From contig DAOTHJ010000003.1 in NCBI GenBank assembly GCA_035447605.1, forward strand, positions 1 through 64,000: a stretch of 64,000 nt of DNA, written 5' to 3'. The DNA is from UMGS1668 sp035447605 (lineage in GTDB: Bacteria > Bacillota > Clostridia > Oscillospirales > Ruminococcaceae). Positions 25,071 to 34,291 of the stretch are shown here, piece after piece (the first letter of the stretch is position 1; each line of letters opens with the position of its first letter). The position numbers were made by a program, and so were the translations under genes. Under the pieces are notes generated by a model that saw only the letters and a program-made list of their open reading frames with translations, made no database searches and was not told where the DNA came from.

Positions 25071-25959
25071 CCGGCAGGTCTCCTTTCTTCTTTTGGAACA
25101 GCGCCCGGCAGAGGCTCGCCATATCCTCCGGCAGCGGGGAGGTGAATTCCATCCGCTCGCCGGTGAGCGGATGGGTAAAGACGATCCGGCTTCGATGCAG
25201 CGCATGCCTTTGGATGAGCGTCCGGTCTCCGCCATAGAGCGCGTCGCCGGCGAGCGGGCAGCCGATTGCGGAGAAATGCACCCGGATCTGATGGGTGCGG
25301 CCCGTTTTGGGTGAGACGAGCGCAAGGCTGTATCCGCCGCCTTCCGCGAGGATGCGGTAATCGGTTCGGGAGGGACGGCCCTCCTCCGAGACGAAGCGGC
25401 GCCGGTTCTCCGGGTCCCGGTCGTCGATCGCAAGGTCAATGGTGCCTTCCCGCTCCTTCGGAACACCGGTGAGCACGGCCAGATACTCCTTCTCCGGCGG
25501 ATGGTCGGTCAGCGTTTTGGCGGCGCAGGCGTTTTTGGCCGCGAGCACAAGCCCGGAGGTATCCTTGTCGAGCCGGCCGAGAATCCGGAATCTGGAGCCG
25601 GGGCAGACGGCGGCATAGAAATTTGCGAGCGTACCGGTGCCGTGCCCCTTCGACGGATGGCAGGGAACGCCGGCCGGTTTGTCAAAGACAATGAGGTCCT
25701 CATCCTGATAAAGGATCGGAATATCGAGCTCCGGGCAGGGGACTTCGGCGGCCTCCCGGTCCGGGATGAACACCGTGAGGAGCGATCCGTTCCGCAGCGG
25801 GTCGATGGTGCGGATGGGCGCGCCGTCCAGCAGGAGGCAGTCGGGGTTATGGCGGAGCTTTACGACGGCGCCGTAGGAGAAGCCCTGTTCCCGGCGCAGC
25901 CAGTCGGCGGCGCGCTTTCCGTCCGCATCCTCCGGGATCGAGAAATCCAGTTTTCGCAA
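25060..25959 (-). CDS. RluA-family RNA pseudouridine synthase
   Basis: A 299-residue enzyme that converts uridine to pseudouridine in rRNA or tRNA. An N-terminal S4-like segment (about 1-75) is followed by the catalytic domain with FDKPAGVPCHPS and the active-site motif GRLDKDTSGL, containing the catalytic Asp, then the TGRTHQIRVHF motif. The exact target (RluC, RluD or other) cannot be assigned. It is the first gene of a two-gene operon with a GNAT. Confidence 0.9.
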   Translation of the reverse strand: MRKLDFSIPEDADGKRAADWLRREQGFSYGAVVKLRHNPDCLLLDGAPIRTIDPLRNGSLLTVFIPDREAAEVPCPELDIPILYQDEDLIVFDKPAGVPCHPSKGHGTGTLANFYAAVCPGSRFRILGRLDKDTSGLVLAAKNACAAKTLTDHPPEKEYLAVLTGVPKEREGTIDLAIDDRDPENRRRFVSEEGRPSRTDYRILAEGGGYSLALVSPKTGRTHQIRVHFSAIGCPLAGDALYGGDRTLIQRHALHRSRIVFTHPLTGERMEFTSPLPEDMASLCRALFQKKKGDLPDGI

Positions 25960-26015
25960 GCCGGTCCGCCTCCTTTCCGCCCATAGACGGCTTTTCTATT
26001 CCTTAATATTATAAT

Positions 26016-26050
26016 AAAAAACGCCCGGAGTACAATCCCCAGGCGTTTTA
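26016..26050. terminator. Bidirectional terminator upstream of rluA, downstream of mscL
   Basis: AAAACGCC (26018-26025) pairs with GGCGTTTT (26042-26049), flanked by A and T runs. On the minus strand it ends mscL transcription. Confidence 0.78.
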
Positions 26051-26061
26051 AAAATTCCGAT

Positions 26062-26514
26062 TTATTTTTTGAGGGAATCGCGGATTTCCCGAAGGAGCAG
26101 CACTTCCTCGCTCGGCTGAGGAGCGGGTTCCTCGGCGGCGGGCTGTTCCGCAGCCTTTTTCTTTTCGGCTTTCTCCTTTGCCTTGTTGAACGCTTTGATC
26201 ATCAGAAAGACGATGAGAGCGACCAGCAGGAAGTCAATGACGGCGGAGAGCAGCGTGCCGATGCCGATTACGACGCCAGGAGTGACGATATTGCCCTCCG
26301 CATCCAGCACCTCCTGCACGAGCGTGAGGTTGAGCCGGGTGAGATCCATGTCGCCGATGAGCCAGCCGAGGAACGGCATCAGAACATCGTTTACCAACGA
26401 GCCCGTGATCTTGCCGAAGGCGGTGGCGATGATGACGCCGACGGCCATATCGAGGACGTTGCCGCGGGTGACGAATTCTTTGAATTCAGCGAGAAATCCT
26501 TTTGTCTTTTCCAT
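26062..26514 (-). CDS. mscL: Large-conductance mechanosensitive channel
   Basis: A 150-residue channel that opens under membrane tension and releases solutes during osmotic downshock. The N-terminus FKEFVTRGNVLDMAVGVIIATAFGKI is the MscL signature and first transmembrane helix; the second helix is IGTLLSAVIDFLLVALIVFLMIKAF; a charged C-terminal helix follows a Pro/Ala/Glu-rich linker. Downstream of trkA-trkH on the same strand, forming an osmotic and ion-balance block. GGAGG precedes the ATG. Confidence 0.96.
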   Translation of the reverse strand: MEKTKGFLAEFKEFVTRGNVLDMAVGVIIATAFGKITGSLVNDVLMPFLGWLIGDMDLTRLNLTLVQEVLDAEGNIVTPGVVIGIGTLLSAVIDFLLVALIVFLMIKAFNKAKEKAEKKKAAEQPAAEEPAPQPSEEVLLLREIRDSLKK

Positions 26515-26556
26515 AGGTATGCCTCCATATTTTTTATTTCCGCGAGGGGGTTGCGG

Positions 26557-28002
26557 TCAGTGCTTTTTCCAGAATGACGGCACAAAGAGCATGAGCACCG
26601 GGTAAATTTCCAAACGCCCGGTGAGCATCAGCATGGAAAGCAGCAGTTTTGTGAGGCCGCTGAAGCCGGCGTAGTTGCCCGTCGGCCCGTTGATGCCGAG
26701 TCCTGGCCCGACATTGTTGAAGCAGGCGAGAACGGCGACGAAGGAGGTCTCAAACGGGAATCCCTCCGCGGCAATGATCAGCGTCGATCCGGTCAGAATG
26801 AACAGGAAGATCGAAATATAGATCGCCACGCCGTTTCCGGTATCCTTGTCGACCGCCTTTCCCTCAAACTTGATCGTTCCGAAAGAATGCGGATGCAGGA
26901 GCTGGAAGATATTCCGCTTGGCCATCTTCCACATGATGATGACCCGTGAAATCTTGAGGCCGCCGGCGGTGGAACCCGCGCAGCTTCCAAGAATCATCAA
27001 AAAGATGATCAGCGTCTTGCTGAAATTCGGCCAGAGATTGAAGTCGGCGTTTGTGAATCCGGTTGTCGAGATGATGGTGCTCACATGGAAGAAAGCCATA
27101 CGGACCGTCTCCCGAAGGTTGCCGTAAATCGGGTAGATGTTGATTCCCATCAGGATGGAGCTCACCGCCACGATGCCGAGGAAAGTCCGGAGCTCCTCGC
27201 TGGCAAGGGCAAGCCGGAATTTCTTTATCAGCATCAGGTAATAGAGGTTGAAGTTTACGCCGAAAAGCACCATGAAGATACCGATCACCCACTCGGCGTA
27301 GGGGTTGGCGTAGGTGGCGAGGCCGGCGTTTGTCACGGCGAATCCGCCGGTGCCCGCGGTGCCGAGCGCATAGCAGACGCTGTCGAAGACCGGCATTCCG
27401 CCGCAAATCAGTAATATGGCTTCCAGAACCGTCATGCCGGTATAGATGCTGTAAAGAATCACCGCGGTGGAGCTGGATTTCGGCGTCAGCTTGCCGACGG
27501 AAGGCCCCGGCACCTCCGCGCGCATCAGATAGAGGGAATGGCCCTCCGAGAGCTGGGTCAGCATCAGGATAAAGACCAGAATGCCCATGCCGCCGATCCA
27601 GTGGGTAAATTCACGCCAGAAGAGCATGCCTTTGGAAAGAGCCTCCACATCCGTGAGGATGGAAGCACCGGTCGTGGTGAAGCCGGAGACGGTCTCAAAG
27701 AAACAGTCGATGACGCTTGGAATGGAGCCGCTGATAAAGAACGGAACGGCGCCGAAAATGGAGAGCAGCAGCCATCCCAGCGCGACGGAGACGAAGCTCT
27801 CCTTGGCAAAGATGGTGTCGTTCTCCGGCTTTTTGACGCCGAGAAGCAAACTCGCCGCAAGCGTAATGGCAATGGAGGCCAGAAACCAGACCGCCGACTC
27901 GCCGCCTCCGTAAACTAAGGAGACAAAGAGCGGCAGCAGCATCAGCGCCGCCTCTGCGCGTAAAAATACGCTCAATATGTATCGGATCATTTTATAGTTC
28001 AT
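26557..28002 (-). CDS. trkH: Potassium uptake channel subunit TrkH/KtrB
   Basis: A 481-residue membrane protein of the TrkH/KtrB superfamily with four pseudo-repeats, each a helix, pore loop and helix. Pore-loop glycine segments are visible (SGFTTTGAS, GTAGTGGFAVT, STTGFTNADF, NNVGPGLG). It conducts potassium inward under control of the TrkA subunit, whose gene ends 4 bp upstream. Length and N-terminus are typical for Clostridia. Confidence 0.94.
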   Translation of the reverse strand: MNYKMIRYILSVFLRAEAALMLLPLFVSLVYGGGESAVWFLASIAITLAASLLLGVKKPENDTIFAKESFVSVALGWLLLSIFGAVPFFISGSIPSVIDCFFETVSGFTTTGASILTDVEALSKGMLFWREFTHWIGGMGILVFILMLTQLSEGHSLYLMRAEVPGPSVGKLTPKSSSTAVILYSIYTGMTVLEAILLICGGMPVFDSVCYALGTAGTGGFAVTNAGLATYANPYAEWVIGIFMVLFGVNFNLYYLMLIKKFRLALASEELRTFLGIVAVSSILMGINIYPIYGNLRETVRMAFFHVSTIISTTGFTNADFNLWPNFSKTLIIFLMILGSCAGSTAGGLKISRVIIMWKMAKRNIFQLLHPHSFGTIKFEGKAVDKDTGNGVAIYISIFLFILTGSTLIIAAEGFPFETSFVAVLACFNNVGPGLGINGPTGNYAGFSGLTKLLLSMLMLTGRLEIYPVLMLFVPSFWKKH

Positions 28003-28006
28003 ACGG

Positions 28007-29365
28007 TCACCTGAAAATATCGTCCAGCTCGCTGATCACGCCGTTGGTCGCGATCACGACGATGGAATCTCCCTTCTCCATGCTGTCGGAGCCGCCCGGA
28101 ATGATGGTCTGACCTCTGCGGACGATGGCGGCAATCAGGATGCCTTTTCGGAACGGAAGGTCCCGGAGCGGAACCCCGCTGTATCGGTCTCCGCTGTGGA
28201 CGACGAATTCCAACGCCTCGGCTTGGTTGTCGACGATGCGCCGCATGGACTGCACGGTGCTGTGGCCGGCGGAATTCTGCATGGCGCGCACATAGGCGGT
28301 GATACGCTCCGCAGCGATCAGCTTCGGCGTGATGATGGACTGGATGCCGCTTTTTTCAAAAACTTCCGGAAAAGAGATATGGTTGACTTTGACGACCACC
28401 TTCGGAACCTGTTTGGCCTTCGCGTACATGCCGAAGATGATGTTCATCTCGTCAAATCCCGTCAGGGCGACAAAGGCGTCAAAATCCGTGATGCCCTCCT
28501 CCACCAGCAGGTCCTTGCCGGTGGCGTCGGCACAGACGATATCCGCTTTCGGCAGATCTTCGGCAAGCTCGGCGCAGCGGTCCTCGCGATCCTCGATGAT
28601 TTTGACGCGGATGCCCATGCTCAGCAGGATATGCGCGAGGTGATAGGCCATCATGCTGCCGCCGACGATCATCACGCTGCGGACCGGCTGGCGCAGGTTC
28701 CCGATGGCTTTAAAAAAGAGGGAGATGTTCTCCGGAGAAGCGGTGATGTTGATGGTATCCCTGGCCTCCAGCACGAAGTCGCCGTTCGGGATGAGGATCT
28801 CATCTCCGCGGCGCACCACGCAGACCAGAATCCTGACTTTATAGGTCTCCTGAAGCCGGGAGAGCTTCAGGCCGCACAGAGGGCTGTCCTCCCCGATGTG
28901 ATATTCCACCAGCTCCACATGGCCGCGGCAGAAGGATTCAATGTCGTTTGCGGATGGAAAACGAAGGATGCGCGAAGCCTCGAGCGCCGCGGAACGCTCC
29001 GGATTGACGATCATGGAAAGTCCAAGTTCATCCTTCATCATCTCAAGCTGGTTGCGGTATTCGGGATTGCGGACGCGGGCGATCGTCTTGGGCGCGCCGA
29101 GCTGGTGGGCAACGAAACAGCACAGGATATTGACTTCATCGCTGGAGGTGACCGAGATCACCAGATCGCTGGTCTGCACGCCGGCCTCCTCCTGGATGCT
29201 CTGGCTGGCGCCGTTTCCAACGACGCCCATGACGTCGAAAGAATTTTCGATCCCCGCAATAATTTCCGTGCGGCTGTCCACTACTACAATGTTGTGGCCT
29301 TCCCTGACAAGCTGCTCCGTGAGGGCGCGGCCAACCTTCCCTGCTCCGATGACGACGATCTTCAT
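28007..29365 (-). CDS. trkA: Trk potassium channel regulatory subunit TrkA
   Basis: A 452-residue cytoplasmic regulator with two tandem RCK units. Each has a Rossmann NAD(H)/nucleotide-binding RCK_N domain (MKIVVIGAGKVGRAL at 1-15; SVMIVGGSMMAYHLA near 230) and an RCK_C domain (about 140-220 and 370-452). It gates TrkH. The gene has its own promoter, 70-95 bases upstream, divergent from the MBOAT gene. Confidence 0.95.
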   Translation of the reverse strand: MKIVVIGAGKVGRALTEQLVREGHNIVVVDSRTEIIAGIENSFDVMGVVGNGASQSIQEEAGVQTSDLVISVTSSDEVNILCCFVAHQLGAPKTIARVRNPEYRNQLEMMKDELGLSMIVNPERSAALEASRILRFPSANDIESFCRGHVELVEYHIGEDSPLCGLKLSRLQETYKVRILVCVVRRGDEILIPNGDFVLEARDTINITASPENISLFFKAIGNLRQPVRSVMIVGGSMMAYHLAHILLSMGIRVKIIEDREDRCAELAEDLPKADIVCADATGKDLLVEEGITDFDAFVALTGFDEMNIIFGMYAKAKQVPKVVVKVNHISFPEVFEKSGIQSIITPKLIAAERITAYVRAMQNSAGHSTVQSMRRIVDNQAEALEFVVHSGDRYSGVPLRDLPFRKGILIAAIVRRGQTIIPGGSDSMEKGDSIVVIATNGVISELDDIFR

Positions 29366-29434
29366 AAATAGTCCTTCCCAAATATTAGTAGGAATAAATT
29401 ATAACACATTTCTCAAAAAACACAATGATATCCA

Positions 29435-29463
29435 TTTATAGACCTTTAAGGAAAAAATGTCAA
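29435..29463 (-). promoter_or_regulatory. Promoter of the trkA-trkH operon
   Basis: On the minus strand, TTGACA (plus 29458-29463) and TATAAA (plus 29435-29440) are 17 bp apart, with a consensus -35. A second TATAAT-like element lies closer to trkA. Confidence 0.75.
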
Positions 29464-29506
29464 CCGTGCAGGGAGGAATTTTGACGGTTCCAAACCGGGG
29501 GCAACC

Positions 29507-29535
29507 TTGCTTTTCTCTTATAAACGGAGTACAAT
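29507..29535 (+). promoter_or_regulatory. Promoter of the MBOAT-DHHW operon
   Basis: TTGCTT at 29507-29512 and TACAAT at 29530-29535 with a 17-bp spacer. It resembles the promoter before the cobalamin riboswitch in both hexamers and flanking bases. Confidence 0.7.
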
Positions 29536-29589
29536 GTTGCCATTATAATAATCCGGGTTTTCGCAAATACTTTTCGGGATGGTGGATGA

Positions 29590-30993
29590 ATGGTTTTCTC
29601 AAGCCTGCTCTTTTTATACGCGTTTCTGCCTATAAATCTGGTTCTTTATTTTCTCACAAAGAAACGCGAAATCCGCAATGCGGTGCTGATTCTTTTCTCG
29701 CTGATCTTTTATTCTTGGGGTGAACCGGTCTGGGTGACGCTGCTGATCTTCAGCGCGACCATCGACTATTTCCATGGATTGATTATTGAGCGCCACCGGC
29801 ACGACATCGGGGCAAAGCTGGCGGTGCTTTCTTCTCTGATCCTGAACCTGTCGCTTCTCGGCATATTCAAATACAGCGGCTTTATCGTCGAAAATATCAA
29901 TGCCCTCGCGGGGCTTTCCCTGCCGGTGCCGAGTTTTTCCCTGCCGATCGGCATCAGCTTTTATACGTTTCAGACCATCAGCTACGTGATCGACGTCTAC
30001 CGGGGACAGGTCGAGCCGCAGCATAATTACGCGAAGTTTTTTATGTATGTCTCTCTCTATTCCCAGCTTGTCGCGGGCCCGATCGTCCGGTATGCGGACG
30101 TGGCGCGGGAAGTGAATTACCGGGAAGAGAATCTGCATGACGTCAGCGCCGGAATCAGCCGCTTTCTGATCGGCCTGACCAAAAAGGTGCTGATCGCCAA
30201 CACGGCCGGTGCCTTTGCGGAGGAGTACCTGAGCGGCGATCTCACTCAGAGCACGACGGCGGCCGTCTGGTTCGGCGTTCTGATGTTCTCCCTTCAGATT
30301 TATTACGACTTTTCGGGTTATTCCGATATGGCCATCGGCCTTGGATGGATCTTCGGATTCCATTTTCTCGAAAACTTCAATTATCCGTATATCGCAAAGA
30401 GCGCGACGGATTTCTGGCGCCGGTGGCATATGTCTCTGGGCCAGTTCTTCCGGGATTACGTCTATATTCCGATGGGCGGCAACCGGAAACACCAGTATTT
30501 CAACCTGTTTATCGTCTGGTTCCTGACCGGCCTCTGGCACGGCGCCTCGTGGAATTTCATCCTCTGGGGGCTCTGGTTCGGCCTTCTGATCATGGTGGAG
30601 CGCCTCTTTTTGCGCAAGGTGCTGGACAAGCTCCCGGCCGTCGTTGGGCATCTCTATCTGCTGCTCGCGGCCGTGCTCGGATGGGTGCTGTTTTACTTCA
30701 CCGATCTTGGCAAGGCGTGGGACTGCCTCCGGGTGATGTTCGGAGCGGCGGGCACCGGTTTCTGGGATATCACGCTGGAAATCACGCTCGAGAACAATCT
30801 CTTCTGGCTGATTGCGGCGGTTGCGTTCTGCATGCCGATCTATCCGAGAGTCCGGGCGTTTATCGAAAACCGTCCGGCGCTGGCGAATGTCGCCGGCTGG
30901 CTCAAGACTCCGGCCAACCTTTTGATGCTCGCGACCAATACGGCGCTTCTGGTCGGTTCTAGCTACAACCCGTTCCTGTATTACAGATTTTGA
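29590..30993 (+). CDS. MBOAT-family O-acyltransferase (AlgI/DltB-like)
   Basis: A 467-residue polytopic membrane enzyme with about ten transmembrane segments. The MBOAT core is clear: FYTFQTISYVIDVYRGQ, DFWRRWHMSLGQFFRDYVYIPMGG and the catalytic histidine in LTGLWHGASWNF. It would pass an acyl group, usually acetyl, across the membrane to an extracellular polysaccharide. The next gene encodes a DHHW/AlgX-like protein, the usual partner that completes the transfer. The start ATG is 75 bases after the promoter. The polysaccharide acceptor is unknown. Confidence 0.93.
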   Translation: MVFSSLLFLYAFLPINLVLYFLTKKREIRNAVLILFSLIFYSWGEPVWVTLLIFSATIDYFHGLIIERHRHDIGAKLAVLSSLILNLSLLGIFKYSGFIVENINALAGLSLPVPSFSLPIGISFYTFQTISYVIDVYRGQVEPQHNYAKFFMYVSLYSQLVAGPIVRYADVAREVNYREENLHDVSAGISRFLIGLTKKVLIANTAGAFAEEYLSGDLTQSTTAAVWFGVLMFSLQIYYDFSGYSDMAIGLGWIFGFHFLENFNYPYIAKSATDFWRRWHMSLGQFFRDYVYIPMGGNRKHQYFNLFIVWFLTGLWHGASWNFILWGLWFGLLIMVERLFLRKVLDKLPAVVGHLYLLLAAVLGWVLFYFTDLGKAWDCLRVMFGAAGTGFWDITLEITLENNLFWLIAAVAFCMPIYPRVRAFIENRPALANVAGWLKTPANLLMLATNTALLVGSSYNPFLYYRF

Positions 30994-31011
30994 TCGGAAG
31001 GAGGCGCTGTT

Positions 31012-32571
31012 ATGGAAGATTTTGAAGGATTCACCAACCGCGAGTATTATCCGCGGAAACGAAAAAAGATTCACACGTCCAGCGATCACAGCCAGATGCA
31101 GGGACTTTTGAACATTTTGTTCTGCTTTGCGGCGGTCCTGACGCTCGGCATATTGGCATGGGCGCTTCCCCAGCCGACCTATTCGGAATATGAACGCCGG
31201 GATCTCACAAAAATGCCGGATTTTACCTGGCAGGATTATTTCAGCGGTGCCTATACTTCGGGGATCGACAACGCCTATGCCGATACGTTCACGTTTCGTG
31301 AACAGCTCGTGCAGGTTTCCGCCCTGCTGAAAGAGGGCTACGGCATCCGCGTCGGCGGCGTCACGATTCACGGCGTGGCCCCGGTTGTGGATGAGGGCAA
31401 CGAGTCGGAGGAAGAGACGGAATCCGAACCGGAGATCTCCGTCAATCCGAACGGCGAGGTCACTCCGCCCGAGTCTTCCGCGGCGGAGAGTTCCGAAGCT
31501 TCCTCCAGGGAGGACGACACCAACGCCACCGGCGAACAGGTCAACTCCATCTTTATTTTGAAAAAAGGCAGCGGCGAATCCATCGCGCTCGAGCTTTTCG
31601 GCGGAAACCGCAAGGCCGCGGCCTATTATGCCGAGGTGCTCAACGAATACCGCACCGCGCTGCCGGATTCCGTAAGCATCTATAACATGGTTGTCCCGAC
31701 ACACTGCGAGTTTGCCCTGCCGAATAAATATAAGAGCCTCGCGGCCTCCGAGAAAGACAACATCGATTATATTTATTCGCTGCTGGATGACGGCATCACC
31801 ACAATCGATGCCTATTCCGCCCTCGAAGCCCATCAGGACGAATATATTTATTTCAATACCGACCACCATTGGACCGGCCTCGGCGCCTATTACGGTTACA
31901 GCGTCTTTGCCAAGGCAGCCGGATTCATGCCCTACAATTACAACACCTACACAAAACACACGATCGAGCCGTTCCGCGGCACGCTGTACAGCGCCACGCA
32001 GGACAACAGCATCTACGAAAACCCGGATTATGTGGAGTGGTGCGAAATCCCGATCAGCTATTCCGCCTATTATATTTATAAAGGCGATCCGTATACCAAG
32101 CATGAGACCGATACCGTCATGGCCGGCTACGCCACCGGGAGCAACAGCTATTCCGTCTATCTCGGCGGAGATTTCCCGATGGTCTGCGTGCAGAGCAACA
32201 TGCACAACGGCCGCAAGGCGGTCATCATCAAGGAGTCCTACGGCAACTCCATTTCGACCTATATCCTCTCTCATTATGAGGAGACCTTCATCGTCGACGA
32301 GCGGTATTACACGGGCAACATCCTTGATCTGATTAATGAAAACGGCATCACCGACGTTATCATCATCAACAACGCCTTTGCCGCCAACACCTACTATCAT
32401 ATCGAAAATATCGAGGCCCTGCTGACCAACTATTCGACCTCCACCGTTCCGGCCTCCACGGGGACGACCTCTTCCGCGGCCGAGACTTCCGCGGAGACGG
32501 ACTCCGGAGAGCCGGAGGAGATCGGAGGCACCGGAGAAGAGACGGGCGGCGGGATACAGGTGGTCGGATGA
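31012..32571 (+). CDS. DHHW-family extracellular O-acyltransferase partner
   Basis: A 519-residue protein with a cytoplasmic basic N-terminus, a transmembrane helix at about 32-52 and a large extracellular domain. The DHHW motif is at 284-287 (FNTDHHWTGLGAYYGY), and KESYGNS near residue 410 supplies the SGNH-type catalytic serine. The layout matches AlgX/AlgJ-like proteins that accept acyl groups from an MBOAT partner and place them on exopolysaccharide. Low-complexity Glu/Ser tracts interrupt the domain (131-170) and form the tail. Its stop overlaps the rlmD start (ATGA). Confidence 0.87.
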   Translation: MEDFEGFTNREYYPRKRKKIHTSSDHSQMQGLLNILFCFAAVLTLGILAWALPQPTYSEYERRDLTKMPDFTWQDYFSGAYTSGIDNAYADTFTFREQLVQVSALLKEGYGIRVGGVTIHGVAPVVDEGNESEEETESEPEISVNPNGEVTPPESSAAESSEASSREDDTNATGEQVNSIFILKKGSGESIALELFGGNRKAAAYYAEVLNEYRTALPDSVSIYNMVVPTHCEFALPNKYKSLAASEKDNIDYIYSLLDDGITTIDAYSALEAHQDEYIYFNTDHHWTGLGAYYGYSVFAKAAGFMPYNYNTYTKHTIEPFRGTLYSATQDNSIYENPDYVEWCEIPISYSAYYIYKGDPYTKHETDTVMAGYATGSNSYSVYLGGDFPMVCVQSNMHNGRKAVIIKESYGNSISTYILSHYEETFIVDERYYTGNILDLINENGITDVIIINNAFAANTYYHIENIEALLTNYSTSTVPASTGTTSSAAETSAETDSGEPEEIGGTGEETGGGIQVVG

Positions 32572-33947
32572 GCGGCCGGATCCCGGAGAAAGACGCCCTG
32601 ATCGAGGCGGAGATCGTCTCTCTGGCCGACGACGGCTGCGGTGTCGCAAAGCCCGAAGGCATGGTGATCTTCGTTCCCGGCACAGTTCCGGGGGATCGGG
32701 CGCTTATTCGCGTCGAAAAGGTCGGCAAGAGCTGCCTCTACGGGAAGCTCGAAAAGATTCTGGAGCCTTCCCCGGAGAGAATCGAACCGGACTGTCCCTA
32801 TTTTCCGGCGTGCGGCGGATGCTCCTTCCGGAACATGACCTATCCCGCCGAGCTTCGCTGGAAGACGCAGTGGGTCGAGGATCACCTCAGACGGATCGGC
32901 GGCTTCGATCTTCGGCCGGAAGCGGCGCTTGCCTCTCCGGAGATGCTCCGCTGTCGCAACAAAGGCATTTATCCGGCGGGAAAGGACGCCTCCGGAAAGG
33001 TCGTCTTCGGCTTTTACCGGCAGAAAAGCCATGAGCTGATCGTCTGCCGGGACTGCCTGCTTCAGCCCGTGGAATTCGCAAAAATATTGGAGGCCGCCGC
33101 CTTTTGGGCGAACGGCTTTAAAATTTCCGTCTACGATGAGAAAACGGGCCTCGGATTTCTGCGCGCCGTCTATCTGCGAAAGGGCTGGGTGAGCGGAGAA
33201 ATCCTGCTGACCGTCGTCGCAAACGGCAAAAAGCTCCCGCACGCGCAGGAACTGGTTTCGCTGATGAGCACGCATGTGCCCGAGGTTTCCGGCATCGTGC
33301 TCAGCATCAACGAGGCGCGCACCAACGTCGTGCTCGGCAGGGAATCCGCCCGCATCTGGGGCAGGGATACGCTCTGTGATACGCTCGCCGGCGTAAAGGT
33401 GGAGCTTGCGCCGGAGGCCTTTTATCAGGTGAATCACGACGCGGCGGAGCTGCTTTACGCGAAGGCTGCGGAATTCGCAAACCTTACCGGGAACGAGACC
33501 GTGCTCGATCTCTACTGCGGCGCCGGAACGATCGGTCTCTCGATGGCCTCAAAGGCAAAGCGCCTGATCGGAGCCGAGATCGTGCCGGAGGCGGTGGAGA
33601 ACGCAAGGCAAAACGCCGCGGCAAACGGCGTGACGAATGCCGAGTTTCTCTGTGCGGATGCCGGAAAGGCCGCAGCCGAGCTGCAAAGCCGCGGCCTCAG
33701 GCCGGATGTGGTGATTCTTGATCCGCCGCGGAAGGGCTGCTCGGAAGAGACGCTCGATGCCGTCGCGGCGATGGACCCCTCGCGCATTGTGATGGTCGCC
33801 TGCGATACGGCGACGCTCGCCCGTGATCTGAAAATTCTGGCCGGAAAAGGTTACCAGCTTCAAAAAGCACAGCCGGTCGACCTGTTTCCGCGCACCGCAA
33901 ACGTCGAGTGCGCGGCGCTGATGACCAAAGAAAAGGCGGCATCCTGA
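32568..33947 (+). CDS. rlmD: 23S rRNA m5U methyltransferase (RlmD/RlmCD type)
   Basis: A 459-residue RNA uracil-C5 methyltransferase of the TrmA/RumA family. An N-terminal TRAM domain is followed by the Fe-S cysteines in CPYFPACGGCSF, the SAM motif LDLYCGAGTIGLSM, the LDPPRKGC segment (Asp-Pro-Pro and nearby Cys) and the late catalytic segment with MVACDTATLARDL. The equivalent of the usual SCNP catalytic Cys is ACDT. It overlaps the DHHW gene by ATGA, so it is co-transcribed though functionally unrelated. The exact uridine target is unresolved. Confidence 0.9.
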   Translation: MSGRIPEKDALIEAEIVSLADDGCGVAKPEGMVIFVPGTVPGDRALIRVEKVGKSCLYGKLEKILEPSPERIEPDCPYFPACGGCSFRNMTYPAELRWKTQWVEDHLRRIGGFDLRPEAALASPEMLRCRNKGIYPAGKDASGKVVFGFYRQKSHELIVCRDCLLQPVEFAKILEAAAFWANGFKISVYDEKTGLGFLRAVYLRKGWVSGEILLTVVANGKKLPHAQELVSLMSTHVPEVSGIVLSINEARTNVVLGRESARIWGRDTLCDTLAGVKVELAPEAFYQVNHDAAELLYAKAAEFANLTGNETVLDLYCGAGTIGLSMASKAKRLIGAEIVPEAVENARQNAAANGVTNAEFLCADAGKAAAELQSRGLRPDVVILDPPRKGCSEETLDAVAAMDPSRIVMVACDTATLARDLKILAGKGYQLQKAQPVDLFPRTANVECAALMTKEKAAS

Positions 33948-34291
33948 AGAGGACGGCCGCTTTTTGGTTTCCGGAAGAAGCCTGCATAAGCGGCCTTTGA
34001 AACGCATTTCCGATCTCCCCCGGCCGTCAGCAAAGAGAAAATCCAAAGGAGTTTTCATTTTATGAGAGCCGGTAATGCCGAAGATTCGACAAAACAGGGG
34101 GAATCCCGTATGCGTCTTTCAGAACGCATTTCCGGCCGCCCCGGCCCGCAATAAAGAAAAAATCCAAAGTAAATAGCCTTTCTTAATTCTATGGAAGCAG
34201 ATACCACTGGGGATTCGACAAAAAGCTAAAAAAATCGGAGGACGCCCGGATGATGCCGGCGGCGCCGGTTTGGCAAAAAGGAGACGACACC
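33948..34291. repeat. Intergenic region with two degenerate direct repeats
   Basis: A terminator-like stem (AAAGGCGGC..GCCGCTTTTT, about 33934-33965) ends rlmD. Then a unit of about 95-100 bases occurs twice: 34001-34094 and 34123-34224. Each begins AACGCATTTCCG, continues CCCCGGCC, AAATCCAAAG, and ends GATTCGACAAAA. The copies are diverged and carry no reading frame in common. No gene is supported. Confidence 0.6.

Noticed and set aside
24627..25466. Long form (279 residues) of the minus-strand GNAT
   Set aside because: The extra 132 residues overlap the RluA gene in a low-complexity Arg/Ser frame; the ATG at 25070 with AGGAGA upstream fits the family start.
29614..32649. A 1011-residue minus-strand open reading frame
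   Set aside because: It is antisense to the clearly identified MBOAT and DHHW genes, has the Arg/His/Asp-rich composition of a GC-rich shadow frame and no recognisable domain.
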